Assembly: GCA_002418775.1 (NCBI GenBank)
Contig: DIEU01000001.1
Coordinates: 1 to 64,000 of the forward strand
Length of the DNA: 64,000 nt
Source of the DNA: Firmicutes bacterium UBA5766
Lineage (GTDB): Bacteria > Bacillota > Desulfotomaculia > Desulfotomaculales > Nap2-2B
Reading direction: 5' to 3'
Of the stretch, positions 39,393 to 49,087 are shown one piece after another (position 1 is the first letter of the stretch; every line of letters starts with the position of its first letter). The position numbers and the translations under genes were made by a program. The notes under the pieces were generated by a model, which was given only the letters and a program-made list of their open reading frames with translations, was not told where the DNA came from and ran no database searches.

Positions 39393-42252
39393 ATCCAGTC
39401 AATAGGGCAACGGGAAGGATTTTCAGAGCACTGGCTATAGGAAGCTCTTTTTGATCCGGGCAATACTTTTTGGCAACTTCGAGTCTCTCACCTGTGAGAA
39501 TATTTTCCCAGGAATCTGGAGCCCGCTCCGGTAAAACAATAGAGCTGTTGCCCCATACCGATTTGCCTGTCGGAGGTTCTGCCCGCACGAATTCAGCATC
39601 CTCGTCATGGTTTCCTGGCTGGTTTTCTCTGTTTTTTTTAATTAAACTTGCCGGAAGCCGTACCGCGGCGCTGATTACCCACCTGCCGGCCATGTGACGG
39701 GCAAATGAACAAACATGTTTTAGCCCTTTCCCTGTGCATTCGAGAGGCAAATAATCGCCCCTTTCAAAGAGGTCTTTGTATGTTTTACGGGAATTCAAAG
39801 CTTTATAAGTAAGGAAAAGCTTTATCCAACCATCCTCCCAGTTTCTAAAAAGATTCTTGACCATGCTCTGCAGGTCAACCGCCTCTTTAACGCTTATCTT
39901 TTCAATAATCTTAGGCCTTTCTGAATAGTCCACAGGACGGCGGTTATCGGGATCTACCAGGCTGAAATCCCAGAGTTCGGTCCCCCGGTAGAAATCGGGT
40001 ATTCCGGGCGAGGTAATTTTAAGTAATACCTGGGCCAGTGAGTTAATAGCGCCGTAGTATGAAATAATCTTCTGAAACCGGACGAAATCGTTAAGAAACA
40101 GATTGCTTTCGGTAGGTTCCAGGATTGAATCGACAAAAGCCCTTAGCGCATCCTCGTAGTCTTTATCGGGTTGGAGCCAACTGGTGTGAATTTTGGCTTC
40201 ACGGGCCGCTTTTGCAAAATAGGCGGTTAAACGTTCCCTGAAAAGGGGGATTTCATTTTCATTCAAAGGCCATGTTCCGACCAGTGTCTGGTAAATAAAA
40301 GATTCCATGTTTCCGTCGGGAACCGTTTGATCATTGATGACCTTTTTTGCAGCAAGGTTATAACGCCGCCATCTTGCCAACTGCACTGACCACAATTCGG
40401 GAATCTCAGTCAGGACGTTGATTCTGGCGCGGACATCCTCACTGCGTTTGGTATCGTGTGTGGAAGTTGCGTTCATAGTATGGGGAGTGAGTTGGAGTCT
40501 GGTCCTGTTGCGACGATGAAATTCATCAACAGATATTCCGGCTGTGCCGGGGTTGCTGCCTACTTCGTTAAAGGAGATCAGTCTGTTAAAAATATACAGC
40601 GCAGTATCTTCACAGCCTTTAGCCATGATAGGTCCTGTAAACTGCTGCCACCACATTACAAATTCAAGCCAGGCTTTAGCCCATTCAAAGGACTTTCCTT
40701 TTTTAAGATCAAGCAGCAGCACGTTTTGTAAAAAGTCAAAGCCCTGTCCGGCATCAGGTTGGCGCTGCCTGGCAGCAGTTAAAGCCTCAAGGATATAGAA
40801 ACGGTCAGAACCTTCAACTTTGAAATCCCTGATATAAGTCCTGTAAACTCTCAGACAGGCGGTTGTTTCTATAAGCGCTTGCCTTAATTCTTCCTGTTTA
40901 ATGTCGCGTCCGTAGCGATTTTCCCCGGCAAGGTGCGCAAGCCGCCATACGAGATTATCTATTTCAGCGGCAAATATTTCCTCGATCACAAAACGCTTCC
41001 GTGAGCGCAGCAGGCTTGTAAAGTCTGACCTGTACCCGCTCAGTCTGGCATAGATTTCCTCTAAGACTGCAATCCCTTCATTGTCCACGAAAAGTTCGTT
41101 TAAGTTGTTCAGAAAATCGTAACCTGTCGTTCCGGAGACAGGCCAGTCAACAGGCGGTTTTTCGCCGTCAGTTAAAATTTTCTCAACCACAATAAAAAAC
41201 CCGGGATGTTTTTTGCTGATTGCTTTTTGAAGCCTGGACAGGTACGCCTGCGGATTCAGGAGGCCGTCAATATGATCTATTCTTAAACCGGTTACTTTGC
41301 CGAGACTAATCAGTTTCAGGACAAAGTGATGAGTATAGTCAAAGACAGATTTGTTTTCCATATGCAGGCAAATAAGTTCGCTGATGTCAAAAAATCTCCG
41401 GTAGTTGATTTCTTCCCCGGTAACACGCCAGTAAGCAAGACGGTAAGCCTGTTGTGACAGGATCTGTTCCAGTTCAGAAAAACTGTCTGGTTTACCTTTT
41501 TGGCCGTTAATCATGGTCAGTTGGCGATTGACAAAAGATTTCAGCAAAACGTTTTTATTATAAAGCTGCCAGAGGTTATGAATTTTTTTGTTATTGTTTG
41601 ACTTCCTCTTATGTTGTGTTAGCGTATCGAACAGGTTTTTGAATTCTGTTAATGCCGGGTGGTTGCTTTTGTATCTTTTATCCAGTTTTTTATTCCATTT
41701 TGAGATGAGCGATTTATACGAATCGAAGCTAAGCGGAAATTTGATCCCGTTATAGTTTATCTGCAGTCCTTTTTCTTCGATAGTTAATAAAATCTTCTGG
41801 TTTTCCAGCGCTTCACTAAAAGGTTCGCCCAGGACAGGAACAAGGATCTTTCCGTTTAAACCTGTTTTTCCGGACTGCCAGTCTATGTCAAAAAAAGAAG
41901 CAAACTTTGAGCCCGGTCCATTTTGGAGCACATCGTACCAGTAAGGATTTTCGCTGCTCACAGCCATGTGGTTAGGCACAATATCAAGGACGAGCCCCAT
42001 TTTATTTTCACTTAAGGTATCCGTCAGGGAAAAGAACTCTTCAGAATCGCCCAGTTCCGGATTTAACGTCTTCGGATCCGTTGCGTCATAGCCATGTTGG
42101 CTTCCCGGTAGTGCTTTAAACACAGGGGAAGCATAAAGATCAGTAATCCCCAGAGTATGCAGGTAGGGTATGAGGTCTTTTGCTTCCTTAAAGCCAAACC
42201 CGTTGTTGAATTGAAGCCTGTATGTTGCGGAGGGAATGCGCTGCTGGTCCAT
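39379..42252 (-). CDS. treY: Malto-oligosyltrehalose synthase
   Basis: A 957-aa GH13 intramolecular transglucosylase that turns the reducing end of maltodextrins into trehalose. It starts RIPSATYRLQFNNGFGFKEA; LVLDIVPNHMAVSSENPYW near residues 88-106 and GLRIDHIDGLLNPQAYLSRL (nucleophile Asp, about 320-339) are family features, and EKILTDGEKPP carries the acid/base glutamate. GTG at 42255 precedes ATG 42252; TGATG overlap with the GH57 gene supports the ATG. Last gene of the operon. Confidence 0.94.
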   Translation of the reverse strand: MDQQRIPSATYRLQFNNGFGFKEAKDLIPYLHTLGITDLYASPVFKALPGSQHGYDATDPKTLNPELGDSEEFFSLTDTLSENKMGLVLDIVPNHMAVSSENPYWYDVLQNGPGSKFASFFDIDWQSGKTGLNGKILVPVLGEPFSEALENQKILLTIEEKGLQINYNGIKFPLSFDSYKSLISKWNKKLDKRYKSNHPALTEFKNLFDTLTQHKRKSNNNKKIHNLWQLYNKNVLLKSFVNRQLTMINGQKGKPDSFSELEQILSQQAYRLAYWRVTGEEINYRRFFDISELICLHMENKSVFDYTHHFVLKLISLGKVTGLRIDHIDGLLNPQAYLSRLQKAISKKHPGFFIVVEKILTDGEKPPVDWPVSGTTGYDFLNNLNELFVDNEGIAVLEEIYARLSGYRSDFTSLLRSRKRFVIEEIFAAEIDNLVWRLAHLAGENRYGRDIKQEELRQALIETTACLRVYRTYIRDFKVEGSDRFYILEALTAARQRQPDAGQGFDFLQNVLLLDLKKGKSFEWAKAWLEFVMWWQQFTGPIMAKGCEDTALYIFNRLISFNEVGSNPGTAGISVDEFHRRNRTRLQLTPHTMNATSTHDTKRSEDVRARINVLTEIPELWSVQLARWRRYNLAAKKVINDQTVPDGNMESFIYQTLVGTWPLNENEIPLFRERLTAYFAKAAREAKIHTSWLQPDKDYEDALRAFVDSILEPTESNLFLNDFVRFQKIISYYGAINSLAQVLLKITSPGIPDFYRGTELWDFSLVDPDNRRPVDYSERPKIIEKISVKEAVDLQSMVKNLFRNWEDGWIKLFLTYKALNSRKTYKDLFERGDYLPLECTGKGLKHVCSFARHMAGRWVISAAVRLPASLIKKNRENQPGNHDEDAEFVRAEPPTGKSVWGNSSIVLPERAPDSWENILTGERLEVAKKYCPDQKELPIASALKILPVALLTGFTMD

Positions 42253-44687
42253 CACTTATCCCTTTTTACCTTAAGCTTGTCGCCAAGAGCTTCAAAATGA
42301 GCAATCCAGGTCCGGAGACTTTCATCTCCCTGCGTTCCCTTGGCCTGTAATTCCGGGTAGTTCCTCTGCAACATTTCATAATATATGTTTTGTATTTTCC
42401 ACAGGTCAACCTCAAAAGGGAGGGTCATGATTAGGCCGACGAATAAATCCAAATGCTTGATCAAAGAGATGTCCTCAGGATTTTTATACAACCTTTCGCT
42501 CATCTTCTCCAGCGATTTTTTAATGATATACCCTAGGCTTGCTCCGTCCAGGGGAACTTTGAATATTTTGGCTTCATTTAAGATAGCTTTAATTCGCTCA
42601 ATGTCGGGCTCGTCTTCTGCAAGGGCATATCTTAAGCTGGTGTTTAAAACAAACTCTGTGGCCGTATATAAAGCTTTAGGCTGCGGTATGTTCAAATCTT
42701 TTAAAAATAACATCAAGGGGGCGTGCCGTTCGTAGATATGCCTGTAATCGGCGGCAATCTCAGCAAGTGTTGTATTCAGTATCTGATCCAGGACCTTTCT
42801 TTGTTTGTCGCGGAAAAGCTGCTTGAGGGAGTATATTGTTCCTTCAAAGTAATGGTCGAAAAGTCTGATTACTTCAGATGAATCTACACGGTCGAATGCT
42901 CCTGTTACTTCCCGGATCATTTTCTGGTAAGCCTCTTCGCTGTATGCTGCCCGAACTCCCGCATTTACATTTTGATTGCCGAAGTTAACCGCTCCGTAAT
43001 TAAGAAGCACAGATTCCCTTGTTATTTCCGAGGTTACCCTGGCGCGCCCGATAATCAGCCTTGACGATCCGGCCAGACGGCACCGGTTATCTTCCCGTTC
43101 AACCTCGTAGCAATAGATCCGTGAATGTTCATCGTATGTTTCAAACAATGAGCAGATTACGTAATGAGCGCCTACTTTTAAGAGATCGACCATGGAGGGC
43201 TTGACAAACTTTTCGTAAATCCAGGCGCCGTCCCGGTATTCTTTAATGTTGCTTTTTGCATGGGCAAGCATTTTGAGAAACTCTGGTTCCAGGTCCGTAT
43301 TAAAAAGTTCGCGTGCCAGCTGAATAACCCGGCCGGCGTATTGGAGCACCTGGACTGTTTCTATTCCTGAAACTTCGTCAAAGAACCAACCGCAGCTTGT
43401 AAACATCAGCATTGCGTGGCGCTGCATTTCAAGCAGTTTAATTACCGTAACCTGCTCTTCGATGTTTAACTTCTTTGCCGCCTGAATTTCCAGGAAGTTG
43501 TTCAAATTCTCCGGTGAACGGTCCAGAATTATCGAGATATATTCGTTGCGCGCTGCCCAGGGATCTTTGAGGTACAGGCGAGCCTTATTTTCAAAACGGT
43601 CCAAAAGAGTATCCCGAAGCCAGTTCAAAGCATCTCTTAAAGGGGCTCGCCAGGACTGGCTCCATCCCGGGTGCAGGCCGGAATTGCAGCCGCAGTTATT
43701 GCGCCAGCGCTCCACACCATGGGCGCAGCTCCAGGAGGAATTATCATTGATTTCCACCTCGAAATACGGGGGGTATTTCTCAAGATATTCGCCGTAATTT
43801 GTGATTTTCGCCAATTTGTTGGACTCAATGTAGTAAAGGGCATAAGCAAGGGCCATTTCTCCGTAGCGATGATGGTGTCCGTAGGTTTCCCCGTCTGTGG
43901 CAATGTTTATAATCTGGGGGGAATCCTTTTCCTCACGGAAGGCCGACAATAACCTTCCGGCAAATCTCTCCCCATTAAAAAGAAGCTTTTCAAAGGCTAC
44001 CGCCTGGGATATATCTCCGTTGTAGAAAAAGACCGAGATCGAGCGTTCAGTGCCGGGAAGGTTAACCAGATAGGGCATAGTGGAGTCAATTCCCCTGGCG
44101 CTTATTTCTTCCCAGTAGCCTCCGTCGCCAATCCTGCGGATACGCCTTGCCTGATAGGGCGCAAGGACCGTAAAAATAATTCCCTGCCCGGCCAGGATCT
44201 CTAAAGTATTCAGATCCACAGCGGTTTCGGGGAGCCACATTCCTTCCGGCTGCCTGCCGAAACGCATTTCGAAATCTTTGATTCCCCAGAGGACCTGGGT
44301 GTATTTATCATTTGAATTTGCCAGAGGCATGATCATATGGTTGTATGCCTGCGCAAGAGCCGAGCCGTGTCCCGAATGGTTGTGGACGCTTACGCGGTCG
44401 GCTTCAATGATTGCCTTATAAATGTCAGGATCGTTAGATTCCATCCAGGACAGTAAGGTCGGCCCAAAATTAAAACTCATCTTTGCATAATTATTGACGA
44501 TTCTTTTTATCCAGCCGTCTTCATTTAGTATTCTTGAAGCGGCGTTTGTTTCGTAGCATTCCGCCGATATTCGCTCATTCCAGTCATGATAGGGATAAGA
44601 ACTGTCCTGAAGCTCAATATTTTCCAACCAGGGATTTTCCCTGGGAGGCTGATAAAAATGGCCATGAATACAAATATGCTTATCCAT
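42252..44687 (-). CDS. GH57 family glycoside hydrolase (DUF3536)
   Basis: An 811-aa protein with an N-terminal GH57 (beta/alpha)7 domain and a C-terminal DUF3536 region. HICIHGHFYQPPRENPW (residues 4-20) is the first GH57 motif; MWLPETAVDLNTLEIL (about 155-170) carries the nucleophile glutamate and INIATDGETYGHHHRYGE near 268-285 the acid/base aspartate. GH57 enzymes act on alpha-glucans as amylases, branching enzymes or amylopullulanases; which one this is cannot be read. No signal peptide, so cytoplasmic. Lies between treZ (5 nt) and treY (1-nt overlap), which suggests it prepares glucan chains for TreY. Confidence 0.88.
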   Translation of the reverse strand: MDKHICIHGHFYQPPRENPWLENIELQDSSYPYHDWNERISAECYETNAASRILNEDGWIKRIVNNYAKMSFNFGPTLLSWMESNDPDIYKAIIEADRVSVHNHSGHGSALAQAYNHMIMPLANSNDKYTQVLWGIKDFEMRFGRQPEGMWLPETAVDLNTLEILAGQGIIFTVLAPYQARRIRRIGDGGYWEEISARGIDSTMPYLVNLPGTERSISVFFYNGDISQAVAFEKLLFNGERFAGRLLSAFREEKDSPQIINIATDGETYGHHHRYGEMALAYALYYIESNKLAKITNYGEYLEKYPPYFEVEINDNSSWSCAHGVERWRNNCGCNSGLHPGWSQSWRAPLRDALNWLRDTLLDRFENKARLYLKDPWAARNEYISIILDRSPENLNNFLEIQAAKKLNIEEQVTVIKLLEMQRHAMLMFTSCGWFFDEVSGIETVQVLQYAGRVIQLARELFNTDLEPEFLKMLAHAKSNIKEYRDGAWIYEKFVKPSMVDLLKVGAHYVICSLFETYDEHSRIYCYEVEREDNRCRLAGSSRLIIGRARVTSEITRESVLLNYGAVNFGNQNVNAGVRAAYSEEAYQKMIREVTGAFDRVDSSEVIRLFDHYFEGTIYSLKQLFRDKQRKVLDQILNTTLAEIAADYRHIYERHAPLMLFLKDLNIPQPKALYTATEFVLNTSLRYALAEDEPDIERIKAILNEAKIFKVPLDGASLGYIIKKSLEKMSERLYKNPEDISLIKHLDLFVGLIMTLPFEVDLWKIQNIYYEMLQRNYPELQAKGTQGDESLRTWIAHFEALGDKLKVKRDK

Positions 44688-44692
44688 TCTAT

Positions 44693-46546
44693 TTAAATCC
44701 CGTCCTCATTTACCTTTTCATATAAAATACAAGACCAGGGAGACAGGCAAAGGCTTACTTCCCCGTTTGAATCTAAGATTGCAGGATTGGTATTGCCGTC
44801 TCCCAGCCAGCGCCTGTTTGCCGAATCAAGCCTGCAGAGCCACTTTGCCGGAGGCAGGGGTAAACCGGCAGACACACTTTCTTCTGAAAAGTTGAATACC
44901 GTACAAACCTCGGAAGAACCATACCAGCGCCTCAGGAAAAGCAATCGCTCTTTTCCAAAAGTTATAATTTCCTGATCTTGAAGATTAGATTCATTTATTG
45001 CCGGCAGTTCCTTGCGTAGGAGGATCAGGTTTCTGTAAAATTTGAACAGAATACTGTGTTTTTCACTTTTGGCCAGATGATGATTCAGGTGTGACATAAA
45101 AAATGTTGCCGCGTCCTGTGGATCCGGAACCCCGTTTTCTTCACGGGATAGTGATATTTCATTTTCCCTTCCTTTGGATACCGCTTTCGCAAGAACCGGA
45201 TCACTGTAATCTGTAAAGAAGTGAAAAGGGGCAGTTTCACCATATTCCTCCCCCATGAATAAAAGGGGCAGGAACGGGGCCAGGATTACAACACCGGCGA
45301 TTAATTTCAATGCCTTAAAGGGGACTGTTGCGCCGGTTCTTTTGCCTCGGCCCTGGTTTCCAACCTGGTCGTGGTTTTGCGCGAAAACAATAAATTTGCT
45401 TGCGTCAGGCAATACGGGAGTCCGCCCGTGCCTTCGCTGTCTGAATGGCGAATACTGCCCTGTATAGGTGTATCCTGTTCTAAAAGAATGGGCAATATGT
45501 TCCATTGTCCCAAAATCCCTGTAATAACCTTTTTGCTCTCCTGTTACCAGGGTTTGCAGTGAATGGTGAAAATCATCGCTCCACTGGGCGTCCAGGTCAA
45601 AGCCGCTTAAGGTCCGCGGCCTGATTACGCGATCATCGTTGAGATCGCTTTCAGCAAAGACATAGATGCGACGTCCCAGGCGTTCAGCCTGCCGGTGGAT
45701 AACTTCAGCGAGTTCTTCAAGGAAAGGTACAGCAGATCTGTCTTCAATCGCATGGATGGCATCCAGCCGGAGGCCGTCGATATGAAATTCGTTAATCCAC
45801 ATTAAGGCGTTTTCAACATAAAACCGTTTTACCTCGTCACTGCCCGGTCCGTCAAAGTTCATAGCAGGTCCCCAGGGGGTATGGTATCGATCGGTAAAAT
45901 AATATCCGAAATCTCCAAGGTAACTTCCTTCGGGACCAAAATGATTGTAAACTGCGTCGAGGATGACCGCCAGTCCTTTTCCATGGCAGACGTCTACCAG
46001 CCTTTGCAGACTTTCTGGTCCTCCGTATGTGTTTTGGACCGCGTAAGGATAAATCACATCATAACCCCAGTTCCGGCTTCCGGGGAACTGACCGACAGGC
46101 ATAAGTTCAATCGCCGTTATGCCCAGGTCAATCAGCTTGTCCAGGCAGGGAATCAGCGCTTCCAAGGTGCCATTTGCGGTGTATGTTCCCACATGCAGTT
46201 CATACAGGATAAGATCCCGTTTTTTAGGGCCCGGCCAGTTCTGATCAGACCACAGGCGCAGAAGTGTATTGACAACCTCCGAGGGACCATGCACCCCTTC
46301 AGGCTGAGAGCGGGAAGCGGGGTCAGGACGCTCTGTTTTCTTGTCTAAAAGAAAATAGTATCTTGAACCATGTTCCACACCTGCTATTTTTCCAAAATGA
46401 TAGCCGCGTTTTCCTTTTGTTAAAGGGAAAAATATGTCCTTTGGTGAAACAAGGTGTACCGCAACTGAGTCTGCTTTTGGCGCCCAAACGCTAAAAAAAC
46501 AGTGGTTTTCAACAGGACAAGCGCCTAAAGCAGGTTTAAAGTTCAT
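44693..46546 (-). CDS. treZ: Malto-oligosyltrehalose trehalohydrolase
   Basis: A 617-aa GH13 enzyme that releases trehalose from the TreY product. The N-terminal domain (CFFSVWAPKADSVAVHLVSP) is an E-set, followed by the barrel with GYDVIYPYAVQNTYGGPESL, GLRLDAIHAIEDRSAVPFLE (nucleophile Asp, about 254-273), YVFAESDLND (acid/base Glu) and FAQNHDQVGNQGRG (third Asp). ATG at 46546 overlaps the malQ stop (ATGA) after GGGAGG. Second gene of the operon. Confidence 0.95.
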   Translation of the reverse strand: MNFKPALGACPVENHCFFSVWAPKADSVAVHLVSPKDIFFPLTKGKRGYHFGKIAGVEHGSRYYFLLDKKTERPDPASRSQPEGVHGPSEVVNTLLRLWSDQNWPGPKKRDLILYELHVGTYTANGTLEALIPCLDKLIDLGITAIELMPVGQFPGSRNWGYDVIYPYAVQNTYGGPESLQRLVDVCHGKGLAVILDAVYNHFGPEGSYLGDFGYYFTDRYHTPWGPAMNFDGPGSDEVKRFYVENALMWINEFHIDGLRLDAIHAIEDRSAVPFLEELAEVIHRQAERLGRRIYVFAESDLNDDRVIRPRTLSGFDLDAQWSDDFHHSLQTLVTGEQKGYYRDFGTMEHIAHSFRTGYTYTGQYSPFRQRRHGRTPVLPDASKFIVFAQNHDQVGNQGRGKRTGATVPFKALKLIAGVVILAPFLPLLFMGEEYGETAPFHFFTDYSDPVLAKAVSKGRENEISLSREENGVPDPQDAATFFMSHLNHHLAKSEKHSILFKFYRNLILLRKELPAINESNLQDQEIITFGKERLLFLRRWYGSSEVCTVFNFSEESVSAGLPLPPAKWLCRLDSANRRWLGDGNTNPAILDSNGEVSLCLSPWSCILYEKVNEDGI

Positions 46547-48615
46547 TTTTTTGGCCTCCCGGGAGATGTTTCTCTAAGCTGTTTAATTTCTTTCAGCAAG
46601 GTAATCAAGCTCTTATTACTGGTGAATACCTCAATTGGAAAACGGGCTTTTCTGGACCAGTTGGGGTGATTGGTTTCGCCCGGTATATTTTGAGAATTTG
46701 TTTCCTGCCAGAGGTCTTCCAGGTTGACTAAAAAAATATCCGCACGGCTGGACGCCAGGTGTTTCAGGCATCCTTTTAAGATTTCATAGTTATCAAAAGT
46801 AGGGGACCACAGCCAACCCTGCTGGTGAAGATAAAGAGGCAGGCAAATCCGGTCCGCCACATTTTTTTCTTTTTCCTGCCAGAAAGCTGTAAAAGGAGGG
46901 AGATCGTGAGTGTTGAGCGAGGCCAGCGCCTTTTTGGGGATCAGACCTAACGCCTGATGCGGATCAGGCTTGTATTCCAAAGACGCAACATACATTGTGT
47001 ATATTTTATGCCTTGACATCTGCTTTCGGATATAGCCGGGGACGTTGCCAAGATCCTCGCCGATAATGACCGAACAGCTTCTGTGGGATTCCAGGGTTAA
47101 AAGAGCGTAAAACTCATCAGCCTTATATTTCACATACACACCATCGGCTGCCGTCATTCCTTTGGGTATCCAAAAAAGCCTTTGCAGTCCCGCGACATGG
47201 TCAAGCCTTAAAAGGTCTGCATACTTTAAGTGATGACGCAGCCCTGAAAGGAAATATTTATAACCCTGCTGACGGATTTTTTCCGGGTGAAGGGGTGGGA
47301 ATCCCCAATTCTGTCCCTGGCTGTAAAACATGTCCGGAGGGGCTCCAGCACTGACATCCTGGGCGAACACGTCCCTTTCGCGCCAGACATCATAACCGGC
47401 GGAATGAACACCGAGGGGTAAATCAAGGTACAATTTTTGTCCAAGATCCCTTGCCCGGATGGATAGTTCCTTGAACTGTCCGTCTATTGCCCATTGGACA
47501 TACAGGTGATATTGTTCCGTGCTGGTTTCATAATCCCCTTCCCGAATTGCACCCTCACGCAGACGGGGAGGCCATGACGGCCACCGGCAGCCTTGCTTTT
47601 CTGTACAGGCCTGGAAACGCGCATAGTCGGCTACTGTTTGATGCTTTTGCAGCCAGTTATGGAATTTTTCAACGCGCCGGTCATTTTTCTGAAAGAAACC
47701 GGCTGCCAGGCATTCCAAAATCTTTCGTTTGGCAGCCATGACGCGTGAGTAATCTACCAGAGGACTGGAGCGCAGGTCATCCATTTCTTCTATAAAAGGG
47801 CTGGAATTTAGCAATTCGCGTGCCTGGTCATTGTTCTTCAGCTCCTCAAGGCGAGTAATGTCCAGGTAAAATTCGCTCCAGAAAAGGCGGCTCACCGGTG
47901 CATATGGGCTTGGGCTGTAAGGTTCGTCAAGAAAAGTAGTCAAAAGCGGAAGGGTACCCGTCAGATGGCCTCCCAATTCATGCGTCCAATTTATTAGAAG
48001 CTCCAGGTCGGAAAGATCGCCGGCCCCCCAGCTGCGGCTGGAGTTTAGAGCATAAAGGGGAACAAATAATCCCCAAAGCCTTTCGTTTTTCCTTAAATCA
48101 GGGGAGAATGCCCGGTACGGAGCGCAGATAATCAAGGTTGTATAAGATTGCCCCTGCAGATCCAGGTTAAAAATGTGATAGCCCCAGGGGAGGCAGTCCG
48201 GAAGGGTATATTTTTTTACAGTGTATATAGCGCCCTCGACAATTTCAGTTTTCAGTACGGGTAAAACTGAAAGATCCAGAGTCCAATTCAGCGATTGGCC
48301 GTCTTCTGTTTCAAGGCGGGCTTTTGCTCTAAGCCCGCTTATAGCCTCAGGAAGGCGCAGTGTTAAAACAGCAGGATTTGTTTTTCTGCAAACTACTACA
48401 GGTTCCAGGCAGCGCTGCAGCAGTTCCAATTTGCGCTGCCGGATTGCGGAGCGGATATCTTGCATGCTTTCCAGTGGAGCACCAAGAATTTTCAAGACTG
48501 CCGTGAGGGTATCGACGGGTACTTGTTTTTGCTGGTCAGGAGCCTCCCTGAACGTGGCCTCTAACCCATATAAGACTGCCAGTTCATTTAGCAGGCGCAA
48601 CTCGGAAGCTGACAA
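46543..48615 (-). CDS. malQ: 4-alpha-glucanotransferase (amylomaltase)
   Basis: A 690-aa GH77 disproportionating enzyme that moves alpha-1,4-glucan segments between chains. YADLLRLDHVAGLQRLFWIP carries the nucleophile Asp, IIGEDLGNVPGYI the acid/base Glu, and LNTHDLPPFTAFW the third acidic residue. The first 150 residues are the extended N-terminal region of bacterial MalQ. The frame opens to 48672, but GGGGG at 48625-48629 fits TTG 48615 (MSASELRLLNELAV). First gene of malQ-treZ-GH57-treY; it would supply longer maltodextrins to TreY and TreZ. Confidence 0.9.
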   Translation of the reverse strand: MSASELRLLNELAVLYGLEATFREAPDQQKQVPVDTLTAVLKILGAPLESMQDIRSAIRQRKLELLQRCLEPVVVCRKTNPAVLTLRLPEAISGLRAKARLETEDGQSLNWTLDLSVLPVLKTEIVEGAIYTVKKYTLPDCLPWGYHIFNLDLQGQSYTTLIICAPYRAFSPDLRKNERLWGLFVPLYALNSSRSWGAGDLSDLELLINWTHELGGHLTGTLPLLTTFLDEPYSPSPYAPVSRLFWSEFYLDITRLEELKNNDQARELLNSSPFIEEMDDLRSSPLVDYSRVMAAKRKILECLAAGFFQKNDRRVEKFHNWLQKHQTVADYARFQACTEKQGCRWPSWPPRLREGAIREGDYETSTEQYHLYVQWAIDGQFKELSIRARDLGQKLYLDLPLGVHSAGYDVWRERDVFAQDVSAGAPPDMFYSQGQNWGFPPLHPEKIRQQGYKYFLSGLRHHLKYADLLRLDHVAGLQRLFWIPKGMTAADGVYVKYKADEFYALLTLESHRSCSVIIGEDLGNVPGYIRKQMSRHKIYTMYVASLEYKPDPHQALGLIPKKALASLNTHDLPPFTAFWQEKEKNVADRICLPLYLHQQGWLWSPTFDNYEILKGCLKHLASSRADIFLVNLEDLWQETNSQNIPGETNHPNWSRKARFPIEVFTSNKSLITLLKEIKQLRETSPGRPKK

Positions 48616-48737
48616 ACTACCATACCCCCAACATAAAAAATACTGTAGTAGTATGCCCTGTAATCTTTTCAATATATTAAACGGGCCAGTTTTAAGAGAA
48701 TAACTTTTTCGGATTTGAGTTTTTACATCTGCTCCGT

Positions 48738-48776
48738 TAATAAGTCAATAATTAGTAATAAGTCAAGCCTGACCCC
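48738..48776. repeat. Repeat-like junction at the truncation point
   Basis: TAATAAGTCAA occurs twice (48738-48748 and 48756-48766), and the second copy continues as AGTCAAGCCTGACCCC to 48776, where HybA-like coding sequence begins. The GGGGTCAGGCTTGAC word (read on the minus strand) resembles ends I associate with REP/RAYT-type elements; this is from memory and needs a search. Confidence 0.4.
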
Positions 48777-49024
48777 GGTTCCTGGCAGTGGAAACACTGC
48801 CGTTTCACAAAACGCCTTATTTGTTCCCCGTTTTTTTCGAACTTGTGGCTTTGTACCACTGTCCACTGGTTTACCGCCAATTCAACATTCTCGCTTGCCG
48901 GCGCCGTTTTACTTTCCTGTTTTTGTTCAGGTTTCAGTCCGTTGTACAAAGAGCAGGCCACCTCGCAGCTTCCACAGCCTATACATCTGGTAATATCAAC
49001 GAGCGCACCCATTTTACTTGTCAC
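48752..49024 (-). pseudogene. HybA-type 4Fe-4S ferredoxin subunit, 3'-truncated
   Basis: The 90-aa frame starts GALVDITRCIGCGSCEVACSL, a 4Fe-4S CxxCxxCxxxC motif of electron-transfer subunits such as HybA/FdnH, and reaches RQCFHCQEP, the beginning of the second cluster. It then runs into GSGLTYY and a stop. A complete subunit would need two to three more clusters (about 120-200 residues). The final seven codons come from a repeat-like sequence at 48757-48776. GTG at 49024 after AAAGGATGG. Lies 63 nt behind the hydrogenase gene, as expected for its partner. Confidence 0.75.
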
Positions 49025-49087
49025 GTGACGCCATCCTTTCCTATAAAAAATTTAATAATAATTACGGCGTGCTTGTTATATTCCCGG

